From positions 95,649-159,648 of the forward strand of contig JBFWZQ010000006.1 in assembly GCA_050185195.1 (NCBI GenBank): DNA of 64,000 bases, written 5' to 3'. Positions 8,007 to 16,438 of the stretch are shown piece by piece; the stretch's first letter is position 1, and every line of letters starts with the position of its first letter. The stretch is from CADEFQ01 sp050185195 (GTDB taxonomy: Bacteria > Pseudomonadota > Gammaproteobacteria > Steroidobacterales > Steroidobacteraceae). Below the pieces are notes generated by a model. That model did no database searches. It had not been told where the DNA came from and saw only the letters and a program-made list of their open reading frames with translations. The translations under genes and the position numbers were made by a program.

Positions 8007-9051
8007 CGCGCGTGTATGAGTCGCGGCTTGCGAGCGTTCGCCGCAGTGCGCCGAATCGCTTGCGATACTGCGCGGGGGACAGGTTCACGTGTCGACGAAA
8101 CAGCCGATTGAAGAATCCTGCATCTTCGTATCCGACCTCGTGGGCAATAGCCTCGATCGGCTGATCGCCGGCCTCGAGCATCTGCTTCGCCTCTTCGAGG
8201 CGCAGCGCATGCACGTACTGCAGCGGAGACATGCCAGTGGCCCGGTGGAAGCGGCGCTTGAACGAGCGTTCCGCGAGTCCGCTGAGCTGAACCATCGCGG
8301 CGACCGGTGCGGGTTCGTCATAGTGATCGGCGATCCAGGATTGGCAACGGCCGATCAGCGCATCGTCCAGTTGCCGCGAGCGCGCGAGGCTGGCAAAAGG
8401 CTGCTGGCCGATACTGTGCCAGTCGATGAGATTGATGCGCGCGACCTGCATCGCCGCGTCCACACCGACGAAGCGTCCGATGATATAGAGCGCCACGTCC
8501 TGCCATGATGTGCCACCTCCCGCCATGACCAGGCGCTGACCCTCGCCGGCTACCACGAGTGCGCGCTCGCGGCGGACCTTCACGGTCGGGTAACGTGTAT
8601 GCAGGGTGTCGCAGTAGGCCCAATGTGTGGTTGCGTCCAGCCCATCCAGCAACCCGGCCTCGGCGAGCAGCATCGCACCGGAGCAGGCCGTGGCCAGCGT
8701 CGCCCCCTGCGCGTGGCAGTGCCGCAGCCATGCTATCTCCCTGTCGAACCGGCCGGCCAGGGAATCATTCGGCGGAATCGCGATCTCGGAAATACAGACA
8801 ATGCGCGCATCAGGGCGATCCGCAATCGTTGCATGCGGCGCAATCATCACCCCGTTGGCAGCGACAAACGGGTTTGCACTGGCGGAAACGATGCAGGGAC
8901 GCATCAGTTCTGGCCCGGCCCGGCCACTGACCGCCAGGCTCCAGTCGCGACCGGCGGCCATGAACAGGTCATACATGCCGTAGGTCACGGAGGCCGTCGT
9001 CTCGGCAAATGCGAGGATCGCGACGTCCACGGGCAGGAGTGAATTCGTCAT
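7990..9051 (-). CDS. GlxA-type transcriptional regulator (DJ-1/PfpI domain plus AraC helix-turn-helix)
   Basis: The 353-residue protein has an N-terminal DJ-1/PfpI (class I glutamine amidotransferase-like) domain, about 5-190, beginning VDVAILAFAE and containing the nucleophile-elbow-like ATACSGAMLLAEAGLLDG. A C-terminal AraC domain (about 240-340) has both helix-turn-helix units, RSFKRRFHRATGMSPLQYV and AIAHEVGYEDAGFFNRLFRR. Such proteins are repressors or activators of adjacent metabolic genes. I start at the ATG at 9051, where the DJ-1 fold begins; an ATG at 9147 would leave no room for the divergent promoter. Its likely target is the TPR protein transcribed the other way. Confidence 0.9.
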   Translation of the reverse strand: MTNSLLPVDVAILAFAETTASVTYGMYDLFMAAGRDWSLAVSGRAGPELMRPCIVSASANPFVAANGVMIAPHATIADRPDARIVCISEIAIPPNDSLAGRFDREIAWLRHCHAQGATLATACSGAMLLAEAGLLDGLDATTHWAYCDTLHTRYPTVKVRRERALVVAGEGQRLVMAGGGTSWQDVALYIIGRFVGVDAAMQVARINLIDWHSIGQQPFASLARSRQLDDALIGRCQSWIADHYDEPAPVAAMVQLSGLAERSFKRRFHRATGMSPLQYVHALRLEEAKQMLEAGDQPIEAIAHEVGYEDAGFFNRLFRRHVNLSPAQYRKRFGALRRTLASRDSYTRAKGAQ

Positions 9052-9164
9052 GGCCGATCCGTCCGGTTTGTTGCCGAAATGACCCTGGTCCAACGGGGCG
9101 CCGCCATCGTAACTTGCCACCTGTGCTCTCGGGGTTGTCAATTTCATCCAGGGGATTGGACATC

Positions 9165-10511
9165 ATGAAGAAGGATCTGCGTGGTATTCCGCTCATCGGC
9201 GCCGACGCTTTCGCGCTGGGTCGCTATGAAAGGGCGCTCGATCAGTTCCAGGGCTATGTCGGCGACCCCGTTGCGACAATCGATGAGGCATTGCAGGCCT
9301 CGCCCGGATTCATCGCCGGGCATCTGATGAAGGCGTTGGTGCTGTTTACGCTGTCCGAGCGCAAGTTCGTGCCATTGGCCGCACAAGCGCTCGAAGCGGC
9401 CCGTGCCCTTGCGGCGCAGGCCAACGATCGGGAGCAGGGTCTCATCGCCGCCACCGGGCAGTTGCTTGAGGGTCGCTGGCATGCAGCCAGTCGTTCAATC
9501 GATCACGTATTGGTGAATCATCCTCGCGATGTCCTCGCGTTGCAGGTGGGACACCTCATGGACTTCTACTGCGGCGACGCGTTGAACTTGCGCAACCGGA
9601 TCTCCCGGGTGCTGCCGCACTGGGGCACATCGCTCCCGGGCTATTCCTACGTGCTTGGGATGCACGCGTTCGGCCTCGAGGAGATGAATCAATACCCGGA
9701 GGCGGAGGCGACGGCGTTGGGCGCCCTGACCATGCAGCCGAAGGACGGCTGGGCCGTGCATGCCGCGGTGCATGTGATGGAAATGCAGGGCCGCATCGAG
9801 GACGGCATCAACTTCCTTGTCACGCGCGAAGCCGATTGGGCGCCGGACAATGGATTTGCGTTCCACAACTTCTGGCACCTCGCGCTGTTCTACCTGGACG
9901 GCGCCCACCATGACCGCGCTCTCTCGTTGTTCGATCGCCATGTGCATCCCGAGCCGGCCTCGTTCCTGCTCCCGCTGGTCGATGCGACCGCGCTGCTATG
10001 GCGTTTGCGCCTGGAGGGCGTGGATGTCGGCGATCGCTTCGAGCGGGTGGCTGACGATTGGCAGGCGCGACTCGATGGCGAGGCCGGCTTCTATGCCTTC
10101 AACGATGCACATGCTGCGATTGCGCTCGCAGCGACCGGGCGCGAGTCTGCGCTGGCGCAGCTCACTTTGCGCATGCAGGACGCTGCACGGCAGGGTGACA
10201 CCAATGCGGCAATGACCCGCGATGTCGGCCTGCCACTGACGGAGGCCGTTGCCGCCTTCGTGCATGGGCGCTACGCCGACGCAGCGGCGCGGCTCGAGTC
10301 GATCCGTGATGGTGCGCATCGATTCGGCGGCAGCCATGCGCAGCGCGACCTGATCACGCTTACGCTGATCGAGTCCGCGCTCCGTAGTGGCGCGGCGTCT
10401 CTTGCCCGTCATTACACGGCCGAGCGCCTCGCTCACAAGCCAGCCAGCCAGTGGGGCGCCCGGTTGTGGGCGCGTGCGCAGTCCGTGGCGCCCTTGAGTT
10501 CAGCTGCCTGA
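9165..10511 (+). CDS. TPR protein resembling TTC38 family
   Basis: The 448-residue soluble protein has no signal peptide. It is built of helical hairpins with TPR character throughout and the hallmark central motif WAVHAAVHVMEMQGRIEDGI followed by NGFAFHNFWHLALFYLD, seen in tetratricopeptide repeat protein 38-like proteins. The family has no assigned biochemical role. GGGGATTGG lies upstream of the ATG, a fair ribosome site. It is divergent from a GlxA-type regulator with a 113-bp gap. Third codon positions look less GC-rich than in flanking genes, which may mean the pair was acquired. Confidence 0.82.
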   Translation: MKKDLRGIPLIGADAFALGRYERALDQFQGYVGDPVATIDEALQASPGFIAGHLMKALVLFTLSERKFVPLAAQALEAARALAAQANDREQGLIAATGQLLEGRWHAASRSIDHVLVNHPRDVLALQVGHLMDFYCGDALNLRNRISRVLPHWGTSLPGYSYVLGMHAFGLEEMNQYPEAEATALGALTMQPKDGWAVHAAVHVMEMQGRIEDGINFLVTREADWAPDNGFAFHNFWHLALFYLDGAHHDRALSLFDRHVHPEPASFLLPLVDATALLWRLRLEGVDVGDRFERVADDWQARLDGEAGFYAFNDAHAAIALAATGRESALAQLTLRMQDAARQGDTNAAMTRDVGLPLTEAVAAFVHGRYADAAARLESIRDGAHRFGGSHAQRDLITLTLIESALRSGAASLARHYTAERLAHKPASQWGARLWARAQSVAPLSSAA

Positions 10512-10554
10512 CCCGTTTCGGTACACTTGCGCCTCCGCAAGGCAAGGGTAGGCA

Positions 10555-11283
10555 ATGGAATTCGCATCGCCGGAGTTCTGGATCGCCGTCGGCCAGATCA
10601 TCATCATCGACATCCTGCTCGGCGGCGACAACGCGGTGGTCATCGCGCTCGCCTCGCGCCGCCTGCCGCAGGCGCAGCGCAAGCAGGCGATCTTCTGGGG
10701 CGTGTTCGGCGCGGTGGCGCTGCGCGTGGTGCTGATCTACTTCGCGCTGCAATTGCTGCGCGTGCCGTTCCTCAAGCTCGGCGGCGGGCTGCTGCTGCTG
10801 TGGATCGGGGCGAAGCTGCTGATCCCGCAGAAGGAAGGCGAGGGGCATGACATCGACGCGAGCACGCACCTGCTCGGCGCCATCCGCACGATCGTGGTGG
10901 CCGACGCCGTCATGAGCCTCGACAACGTCATCGCCATCGCGGCCGCGGCCAAGGATCATGTCGGGCTGGTGGTGTTCGGCCTCATCGTGAGCGTGCCCAT
11001 CATCGTCTGGGGTAGCCAGTTTGTCCTGAAGCTGATGGACCGGTTCCCGATCGTCATCGTCGCCGGCGCGGCGCTGCTCGGCTGGATCGCCGGTGACATG
11101 ATCGCGCACGACGTCGCGTTGAAGGAGTACGCGGCGGCCCTGTTGCCCGGCAAATGGGTGTATGCCGCGCCCGTGGCCGGCGCGATCCTGGTGGTGGCAA
11201 TCGGCAAGCTCATGGCCGCGCGCAGCCCGGCGGCGCCCGCGGCGGCCGGACCGATCGATCTCGCCCGCCACGACGGCGAATGA
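10555..11283 (+). CDS. TerC-family integral membrane protein (YjbE-like)
   Basis: The 242-residue protein has about seven membrane helices and the two TerC repeats with acidic metal-site motifs: IIIIDILLGGDNAVVIALA near the N-terminus and VVADAVMSLDNVIAIAAAA mid-protein. Relatives have been linked to manganese export or to metallation of exported enzymes, so metal ion handling at the inner membrane is the likely role. Only 43 bp separate it from the upstream gene, leaving no space for the manganese riboswitch that precedes some TerC genes. A universal stress protein gene follows after 11 bp. Confidence 0.92.
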   Translation: MEFASPEFWIAVGQIIIIDILLGGDNAVVIALASRRLPQAQRKQAIFWGVFGAVALRVVLIYFALQLLRVPFLKLGGGLLLLWIGAKLLIPQKEGEGHDIDASTHLLGAIRTIVVADAVMSLDNVIAIAAAAKDHVGLVVFGLIVSVPIIVWGSQFVLKLMDRFPIVIVAGAALLGWIAGDMIAHDVALKEYAAALLPGKWVYAAPVAGAILVVAIGKLMAARSPAAPAAAGPIDLARHDGE

Positions 11284-11294
11284 AGGAGACCCCC

Positions 11295-11723
11295 ATGCTG
11301 AACCTGTTGATCGCCGTCGACGGCTCACCGTACTCCGACCGCGCGGTCGACTATGCGCTGGCTCGCGCCGCCGCCACGCGCGAGGCCACGCACGTGCACC
11401 TGCTCAACGTGCAGACGCCGATCGCCGGCGTGAACGTCAAGCTCTTCATCAGCAAGGAGAGCCAGCAGACGCACTACCGCGAGCAGGGCATGGCCGTGCT
11501 CGCCGGGCCGCGCCAGCGCGTGTCGGCGGCGGGCATCGAATGTGAGTTCCACATCGGCGTCGGCGATCCCGGGCAGGTGATCGTCGAATACGCGGGCAGC
11601 AAGCACTGCAACGAGGTGGTGATGGGCACGCACGGTCGCGGCTTCCTCCACGGCGTCGTGCTCGGCTCGGTCGCGCAGCGCGTCGTGCAGCTCGCGCCGA
11701 TGCCGGTGGTGCTGGTGAAATAG
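11295..11723 (+). CDS. Universal stress protein (UspA family, ATP-binding type)
   Basis: The 142-residue single-domain protein begins LLIAVDGSPYSDRAVDYAL and carries the nucleotide-binding pattern G-2X-G-9X-G-S (GTHGRG through LGSVAQRVV) near its C-terminus, ending in PMPVVLVK. This is the ATP-binding Usp subtype. A ribosome site, AAGGAGA, is 6 bp upstream. It is almost certainly cotranscribed with the TerC gene, suggesting a joint stress or metal response. Exact function is unknown. Confidence 0.93.
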   Translation: MLNLLIAVDGSPYSDRAVDYALARAAATREATHVHLLNVQTPIAGVNVKLFISKESQQTHYREQGMAVLAGPRQRVSAAGIECEFHIGVGDPGQVIVEYAGSKHCNEVVMGTHGRGFLHGVVLGSVAQRVVQLAPMPVVLVK

Positions 11724-11744
11724 CGGCGGGCGCGAGCCGCGGGC

Positions 11745-12326
11745 TCACTTCATCGCGGCGAGCGCCTCGAGCGATTTGGTGACGTGGTCGCGCGGGGAGA
11801 TCTTGTCGTCGGCCGACGACAGCGTCGCCACGATCTTCCCGTCCGGCGCGATGACGAAGGTCGTCCGCTCCGTGAAGGCGTGGTCGATGTCGACGCCCCG
11901 CGTGTCCTTCATGCCGGGCTTCGCGTCGAAGACCTTCAGGTCGAAGGATTTCGCGATCGCGCCGTCGGGGTCCGAGGCCACCGGGAACTTGCCGGCGCAA
12001 TACTCGGGGTCCTTCGAGAATTCGTTGAGGCGCGCGACACTGTCGTGCGATACGCCGATGATGGTGGCGCCCGCGGCGGCGAACTTCTCCGCATTCACCG
12101 AAAACTCGTGTGCCTCGATGTTGCAGCCCTGCGTGTAGGCCGAGGGGTAGAAGTACACGACTACGGGCCCTTTCCCGAGCGCCTCCCCGAGCGAGAAGGT
12201 GAATTCCTGCCCGGCCAGCGATGCCCTGGCCGAGAAATCGGGCGCGTGCGCGCCGCTCTCGAGTGCGGCGGAGGCGGGCAGCGACAGGGCGGCGCAAAGC
12301 AGCGCGATCGACATCTGGCGTATCAC
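11745..12326 (-). CDS. Exported peroxiredoxin (AhpC/TSA, BCP/PrxQ-like)
   Basis: The 193-residue thiol peroxidase has an N-terminal signal peptide (MSIALLCAALSLPASAA), so it should work in the periplasm. The thioredoxin fold carries the peroxidatic site YPSAYTQGCNIEAHEF, with Thr and Cys in place; a second Cys in DPEYCAGKF may be the resolving residue. It reduces peroxides using an external thiol donor. The start is GTG at 12326, preceded by AGGAGA at suitable spacing. It is convergent with the Usp gene, with a 21-bp gap. Confidence 0.92.
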   Translation of the reverse strand: MIRQMSIALLCAALSLPASAALESGAHAPDFSARASLAGQEFTFSLGEALGKGPVVVYFYPSAYTQGCNIEAHEFSVNAEKFAAAGATIIGVSHDSVARLNEFSKDPEYCAGKFPVASDPDGAIAKSFDLKVFDAKPGMKDTRGVDIDHAFTERTTFVIAPDGKIVATLSSADDKISPRDHVTKSLEALAAMK

Positions 12327-12394
12327 GGCGGTCTCCTGCGGGGGTGCGACCGGACCGATGATACTCCCGCCGGGGCAGGCAGCGTGACGGCCGA

Positions 12395-13540
12395 TCAGGC
12401 AAGCACGACGGGCACGCGCCGCCAGCCGCCGGCCGGATACGTTTCACGCTCGGCGGCTTCGTCCGGTGCGAGCGCCACCCGCGTGGTGTTACGCAACAGC
12501 GTCTCCACGGCCACGACGAGTTCGAGCGTGGCGAGCGGGCGGCCCGGGCACACGTGGATGCCCGCACCGTAGACGAGGTTGTCGGCGGCGTGTTCGCGCG
12601 GGCGATAGGCATCCGGATCGCCGAACACGCGCTCGTCGCGATTGGCCGAGGCCCAGTTGAGGTACACGCGCGTCCCGGGCGCGAGCGTGAACCCGGCCAT
12701 CCGCGTCGCGGCGGTGACGACGCGCCGATTCACGAGGAAGGGGTCGTCGATGCGCAGCATCTCGTCGATCGCGCTCGCCAGCTCCCCCGGCGAGCTGCGC
12801 AGCGCCGCCTGGATGTCGGGATGAGTGGCGAGGAAGTGCACGGCGACACCGAGCGCCGAGGCTATGGAACCGAGGTCGCCGGCCGTCCAGTTGCGCAGGA
12901 TCGAGACGATTTCCGCGTCGGTGAGCAGGCGGCCGTCGACGCGCACACCCAGCAGCTCGGTCGTGGGGTCCGTCGGCGCCGCCGTGCCGAGTGCGCGCCG
13001 CCGCCGGATCTGCGCCGCCACGATTTCGTCGAAGGCGGCGGCGACGGCGGCCGTGCGCGAACGATCCGCCGAGCGCGTCGCGTCGTGGCTGTCGGCGAGC
13101 CAGGCGAGCAGCTCGACTTCGATGCCTTGCCAGCCGAGCCAGTCCGCCTGGGCGCGGATCGCAAACGGATAACCGATGTCCGTGACGGCATCCACGACGG
13201 TGCCGCGCGGCAGGGCGCCGACGAGCGCCCGGGCGCAGGCGCGGATCCGCGGCTCGAGCGCACGCATGCGCTCGGGCGTGAAGAAAGGATCGATGGCCGC
13301 GCGATACGCGGCGTGTTCCGCGCCATCGAGGCTGTTCGGGATCTGGCGAAACGACGAGGCCGCGGACGAATACGTCGTGGCGTCGGTGGCGGCCGCGAGC
13401 ACGTCGGCGTGCCTGAATAGCGTGACACCCCGCGGCGATCGTGCGACGGGGCAGGTCGCACGCATGCGATCGTGCATGCCGCGCTGGTCCGAGAGGACCC
13501 TGGCCGACAGGGGCTCCCACGCGGGAATCTCGTCGTGCAC
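12395..13540 (-). CDS. Cytochrome P450
   Basis: The product is about 381 residues from a GTG at 13540, or 360 from the ATG at 13477; both keep the whole fold. The K-helix ExxR is in IDEMLRIDDPFL, the heme loop is YGAGIHVCPGRPLA with the axial cysteine, and the I-helix segment is NWTAGDLGSIASALG. The last lacks the usual acid-threonine pair (Ser-Ile instead), so oxygen activation may be unusual. It is a soluble bacterial class I enzyme needing ferredoxin and reductase partners, which are not adjacent. It lies 8 bp downstream of the DUF885 gene, in one transcription unit. Confidence 0.92.
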   Translation of the reverse strand: MHDEIPAWEPLSARVLSDQRGMHDRMRATCPVARSPRGVTLFRHADVLAAATDATTYSSAASSFRQIPNSLDGAEHAAYRAAIDPFFTPERMRALEPRIRACARALVGALPRGTVVDAVTDIGYPFAIRAQADWLGWQGIEVELLAWLADSHDATRSADRSRTAAVAAAFDEIVAAQIRRRRALGTAAPTDPTTELLGVRVDGRLLTDAEIVSILRNWTAGDLGSIASALGVAVHFLATHPDIQAALRSSPGELASAIDEMLRIDDPFLVNRRVVTAATRMAGFTLAPGTRVYLNWASANRDERVFGDPDAYRPREHAADNLVYGAGIHVCPGRPLATLELVVAVETLLRNTTRVALAPDEAAERETYPAGGWRRVPVVLA

Positions 13541-13548
13541 GCGGCCGC

Positions 13549-15375
13549 TCAGCGCTGCGCCTGCACGATACGCGCGAGCGTGAGCATCGGCACGCCGCCC
13601 GCCTTCACGACGATGTCGTCGAAGTGCCGCAGGTCGTAACGATCGCCGAGGGCCTTGCGGGTCTCGGTGCGCAGGCGATTGATCTCGCTGTGGCCGATCT
13701 TGTACCCGCAGGCCTGGCCCGGCCAGGCGCAGTAACGATCGACCTCGCCCGTGACTTCCGCGACGCTCGAGCCGTTCGTGCCTGCAAACCACTGGATCGC
13801 CTGCTCGCGCGACCAGCGCTTGGCATGCAGGCCGGTGTCGACGACGAGGCGGCAGGCGCGAAAGGCGATCGACTGCAGGTAGCCGAGGCGCGCGAGCGGG
13901 TCGTCGTCGTACATCCCGAGTTCGTCCGCGAGCTGCTCGGCGTAGAGCGCCCAGCCCTCGGAATACGCGTTGAACGCGAGCAGCGAACGATAGAGGGGCA
14001 GGTCGAACGTGTACTCGCCCTGCCACACGTGGCCGGGGATCGACTCGTGGTAGACGAGGGTGGGCATGCTGTAGCTGCGCCACACGTCCATGTCGTGCAT
14101 GTTGATCCAGAACTTGCCCGGTATCTTGCCGTCGATCGTGCCCGCGCCGCCGTAGGCACCCGGTGCGCCCGGCTCGACCTCGGGCGCCATGCGCTTGATC
14201 TCGAGGTTGCCGCGCACGAGGGTCGCGAATGCGCGCGGCAGCGCGGGGCGAATCCGCTCGGCGCTCGCGTGCAGCAGCGCCATCAGGCGCGCGCGATCGG
14301 CGTCGGTGTTCGCGTACCGGTAACGCGGGTCCTTGCCGAGCGCCGTCATGCGCTCGCCAACCGATCCCTGCGACATCCCCTGGCCGCGCAGGATCGCATC
14401 CATGCGCGACTGCAGTTCGCGCAGCTCCTCCATGCCGCGCTGGTGGATTTCCTCCGGGGTCATGCGCGTCGTCGTGCCCGCCACGAGGCACCACGCGTAG
14501 TACTCATCGCCGCGCGGCAGCTTCCACACGCCGGCGTCGTGCGTCGCCTTGCGCCGCTGCGCCTCGAGCTCGCGCAGCTGCCGCGCGAGGGCAGGCGCGA
14601 TGCGGTCGCGGGCGATCGCGCCGGCCTGGCCCGCGTAGTCGCCGCCAAGTGCCTTCGCGCGCGTGGCGAGCGATGCCACGATCGGCCAGGCGGCGACCTC
14701 GCCCGATTGCGCGAGCGTGAGCTGCGAGATCGTCTTGTCGAGCAGGAAGTCGGGCGCGATGACGCCCTGGGCCGCATCCCGCGCGAGGCGCGCCGTCTCG
14801 CCCTCGATCTGGCCCGCGTAGGCTTCGAGGCGGGCGAGATACGCATCGGCGTCCTCGCGCGTCTCGATGGTGTGCTGCTCGGTGAGCAGGCTCGGGATTT
14901 CGAGGAACGCGCCCGTGTTCTGCGCGACGACATAGGGCGCGTTGCGCCATGACCAGTTGAGGTTCAGCAGCGCGACATCGCCGTAGGGAAACCGGAAGCC
15001 CTCGGCCGCAAAGCCGTAGGCGGTGCGCAGCACGTCGACATCGGTGCGAAGTTGTTCGCCGAGCGCGGCGACGTCGAGGGCCTCGAGCGCGGCGAGGCGC
15101 GCCTGCGCGCGCCCTGCAATGCGCGCCTGGCCCGCCGCCGTGCGATCGGTGAGCCGCCCCTTGAGCGCGGCATGCACGCCCTTGTCGACACCCAGTGCCG
15201 TGGCGTTCTCGGGATAGTCCGCGAGCAGGTCCGCGCCGCACTGCTCGAGCAGCTTCGATGCCGCGGCGTCGGCCGCCGCGGTTGTCCCCGCCGCTTTCGC
15301 GGCGCCTGCGGGAATCCCTGATGCCAGCATCGCGACACTGCTCGCCGCGATGAATTGCCGCCGGTTCGTTGCCAT
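13549..15375 (-). CDS. DUF885 family protein, predicted Tat-exported metallopeptidase-like
   Basis: The 608-residue protein starts with a twin-arginine leader (NRRQFIAASSVAMLASGIPAGAA), so it is probably exported folded. The rest is an alpha-helical DUF885 fold with the hallmark HESIPGHVWQGEY, whose H-E-x-x-P-G-H resembles the zinc site of M32-like carboxypeptidases. The C-terminal GGVPMLTLARIV region is also typical. No substrate is known for most members. GAGGGGTG sits before the ATG at 15375; a longer start at 15477 would put a methionine-rich tail before the Tat signal. A P450 gene follows in the same operon. Confidence 0.88.
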   Translation of the reverse strand: MATNRRQFIAASSVAMLASGIPAGAAKAAGTTAAADAAASKLLEQCGADLLADYPENATALGVDKGVHAALKGRLTDRTAAGQARIAGRAQARLAALEALDVAALGEQLRTDVDVLRTAYGFAAEGFRFPYGDVALLNLNWSWRNAPYVVAQNTGAFLEIPSLLTEQHTIETREDADAYLARLEAYAGQIEGETARLARDAAQGVIAPDFLLDKTISQLTLAQSGEVAAWPIVASLATRAKALGGDYAGQAGAIARDRIAPALARQLRELEAQRRKATHDAGVWKLPRGDEYYAWCLVAGTTTRMTPEEIHQRGMEELRELQSRMDAILRGQGMSQGSVGERMTALGKDPRYRYANTDADRARLMALLHASAERIRPALPRAFATLVRGNLEIKRMAPEVEPGAPGAYGGAGTIDGKIPGKFWINMHDMDVWRSYSMPTLVYHESIPGHVWQGEYTFDLPLYRSLLAFNAYSEGWALYAEQLADELGMYDDDPLARLGYLQSIAFRACRLVVDTGLHAKRWSREQAIQWFAGTNGSSVAEVTGEVDRYCAWPGQACGYKIGHSEINRLRTETRKALGDRYDLRHFDDIVVKAGGVPMLTLARIVQAQR

Positions 15376-15424
15376 GCGCCACCCCTCATCCATAGTAAAC
15401 TGTGCGCCCGGACCCGAGGTCTCC

Positions 15425-15847
15425 ATGAACGCACCCGCCTTCAGCACATTCTCCGCCATTGCCGAGTTCTTCGTCACGGCAGGTGTTTTCTACATCGTAC
15501 TGCGAAGCTACCGGCAGCAGGGCTTTGCGTGGCTGTTTGCCGTCGTGCTGATCGTCTTCGAGTTCTCGGTCAACATGATGTACATGATTTTCCGCATGCG
15601 CCAGGTGTCGGCGGGCGAAGAGGCCGCCAGCGCGCCGCATCCGCTCGCGCCGTTCATGGCCGCGCACGGCATCCTCTCGCTCCTCGTGTTCCTGCTGCTG
15701 GTGGTCTATTCGTACCTGGCTTTCGTCGCGGACAAACGCGGCCGGCACTTCTTCCACGACCACCCGGGCATCGCCTGGTCCTACCTCGGCCTGTGGATAC
15801 TGAGCGTCGGTTCCGGCTGGGCGCTCTACGCGATCAACTACCTGTGA
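15425..15847 (+). CDS. Small four-helix membrane protein, unknown function
   Basis: The 140-residue protein has four predicted membrane helices, roughly residues 8-24, 34-54, 75-98 and 117-137. Charged loops include FRMRQVSAGEEA and ADKRGRHFFHDHP. The histidine-rich second loop could bind metal or heme, but I do not recognise the family; its size and layout recall DUF420-type proteins. The 3' end overlaps the convergent cytochrome-b-like gene by 14 bp. Its own promoter must lie in the 49 bp shared with the divergent DUF885 gene. Confidence 0.72.
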   Translation: MNAPAFSTFSAIAEFFVTAGVFYIVLRSYRQQGFAWLFAVVLIVFEFSVNMMYMIFRMRQVSAGEEAASAPHPLAPFMAAHGILSLLVFLLLVVYSYLAFVADKRGRHFFHDHPGIAWSYLGLWILSVGSGWALYAINYL

Positions 15848-16370
15848 TCACGCCCGCGAGGGCGACGATCGCGATCAGGCTCGCGCCGACGGTGAGGTAA
15901 CGCACCGCCGAGTGCGCGCGGCGCACCTCGTCGTCGGGCCCGGATTGCATGACCGTATTCACGGCGACCAGCGTCAGGTGCGCCGAGACGAGCAGCACGA
16001 ACACGAAGCCGAAGAAAACGTGCACGAGGTCGACGACCGTGTAGAGCCGCGTGCCGGCCTCGAGCGGCATCACGAGCGGCAGCCCGGTGAGCACGGTGCC
16101 GCAGATCACGAAGAAGGCGTGCAGGCCGACGCGATAGTGCGTGCGCTGCGCGTGTTCGCGTACCCGCAGCCAATGGCGCAGCTGGTAGAGCGCATAGGGA
16201 ACGAGCGCGAGCATCGCGCCCAGCCAGTGAACGAATATCCAGAACTCGCGCCGGGCGCGGGGCATGCCGAAGAAGAGCAGCACGGAACCGGTGAGCAGGG
16301 CAAACAGCAGCCCGCCGAGCGTCACCATGACGAGCGGGGAGCGCCAGCGTTCGATGCGGGTAGGGGGCAT
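15834..16370 (-). CDS. Cytochrome b561/DUF4405-like four-helix membrane protein
   Basis: From the ATG at 16370 the protein has 178 residues and four membrane helices with well-placed histidines: WIFVHWLGAML, GLHAFFVICG, DLVHVFFGFVF and LVSAHLTLVAV. This is the pattern of small bis-heme b membrane cytochromes. Two such pairs could bind heme on both sides of the membrane. An ATG at 16421 would add an arginine-rich 17-residue tail that looks like non-coding GC-rich sequence. No redox partner is adjacent other than the unknown four-helix protein that converges on it. Confidence 0.75.
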   Translation of the reverse strand: MPPTRIERWRSPLVMVTLGGLLFALLTGSVLLFFGMPRARREFWIFVHWLGAMLALVPYALYQLRHWLRVREHAQRTHYRVGLHAFFVICGTVLTGLPLVMPLEAGTRLYTVVDLVHVFFGFVFVLLVSAHLTLVAVNTVMQSGPDDEVRRAHSAVRYLTVGASLIAIVALAGVITGS

Positions 16371-16438
16371 CGGCGCAGGATGACGGCGACGCGCCGCCCG
16401 GGCAATCCGGGGAGGCCGCATCCGCTACAATTCGTGGC

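Noticed and set aside
10512..10554. Manganese (yybP-ykoY) riboswitch before the TerC gene
   Set aside because: Only 43 bp separate the genes, too short for the riboswitch fold.
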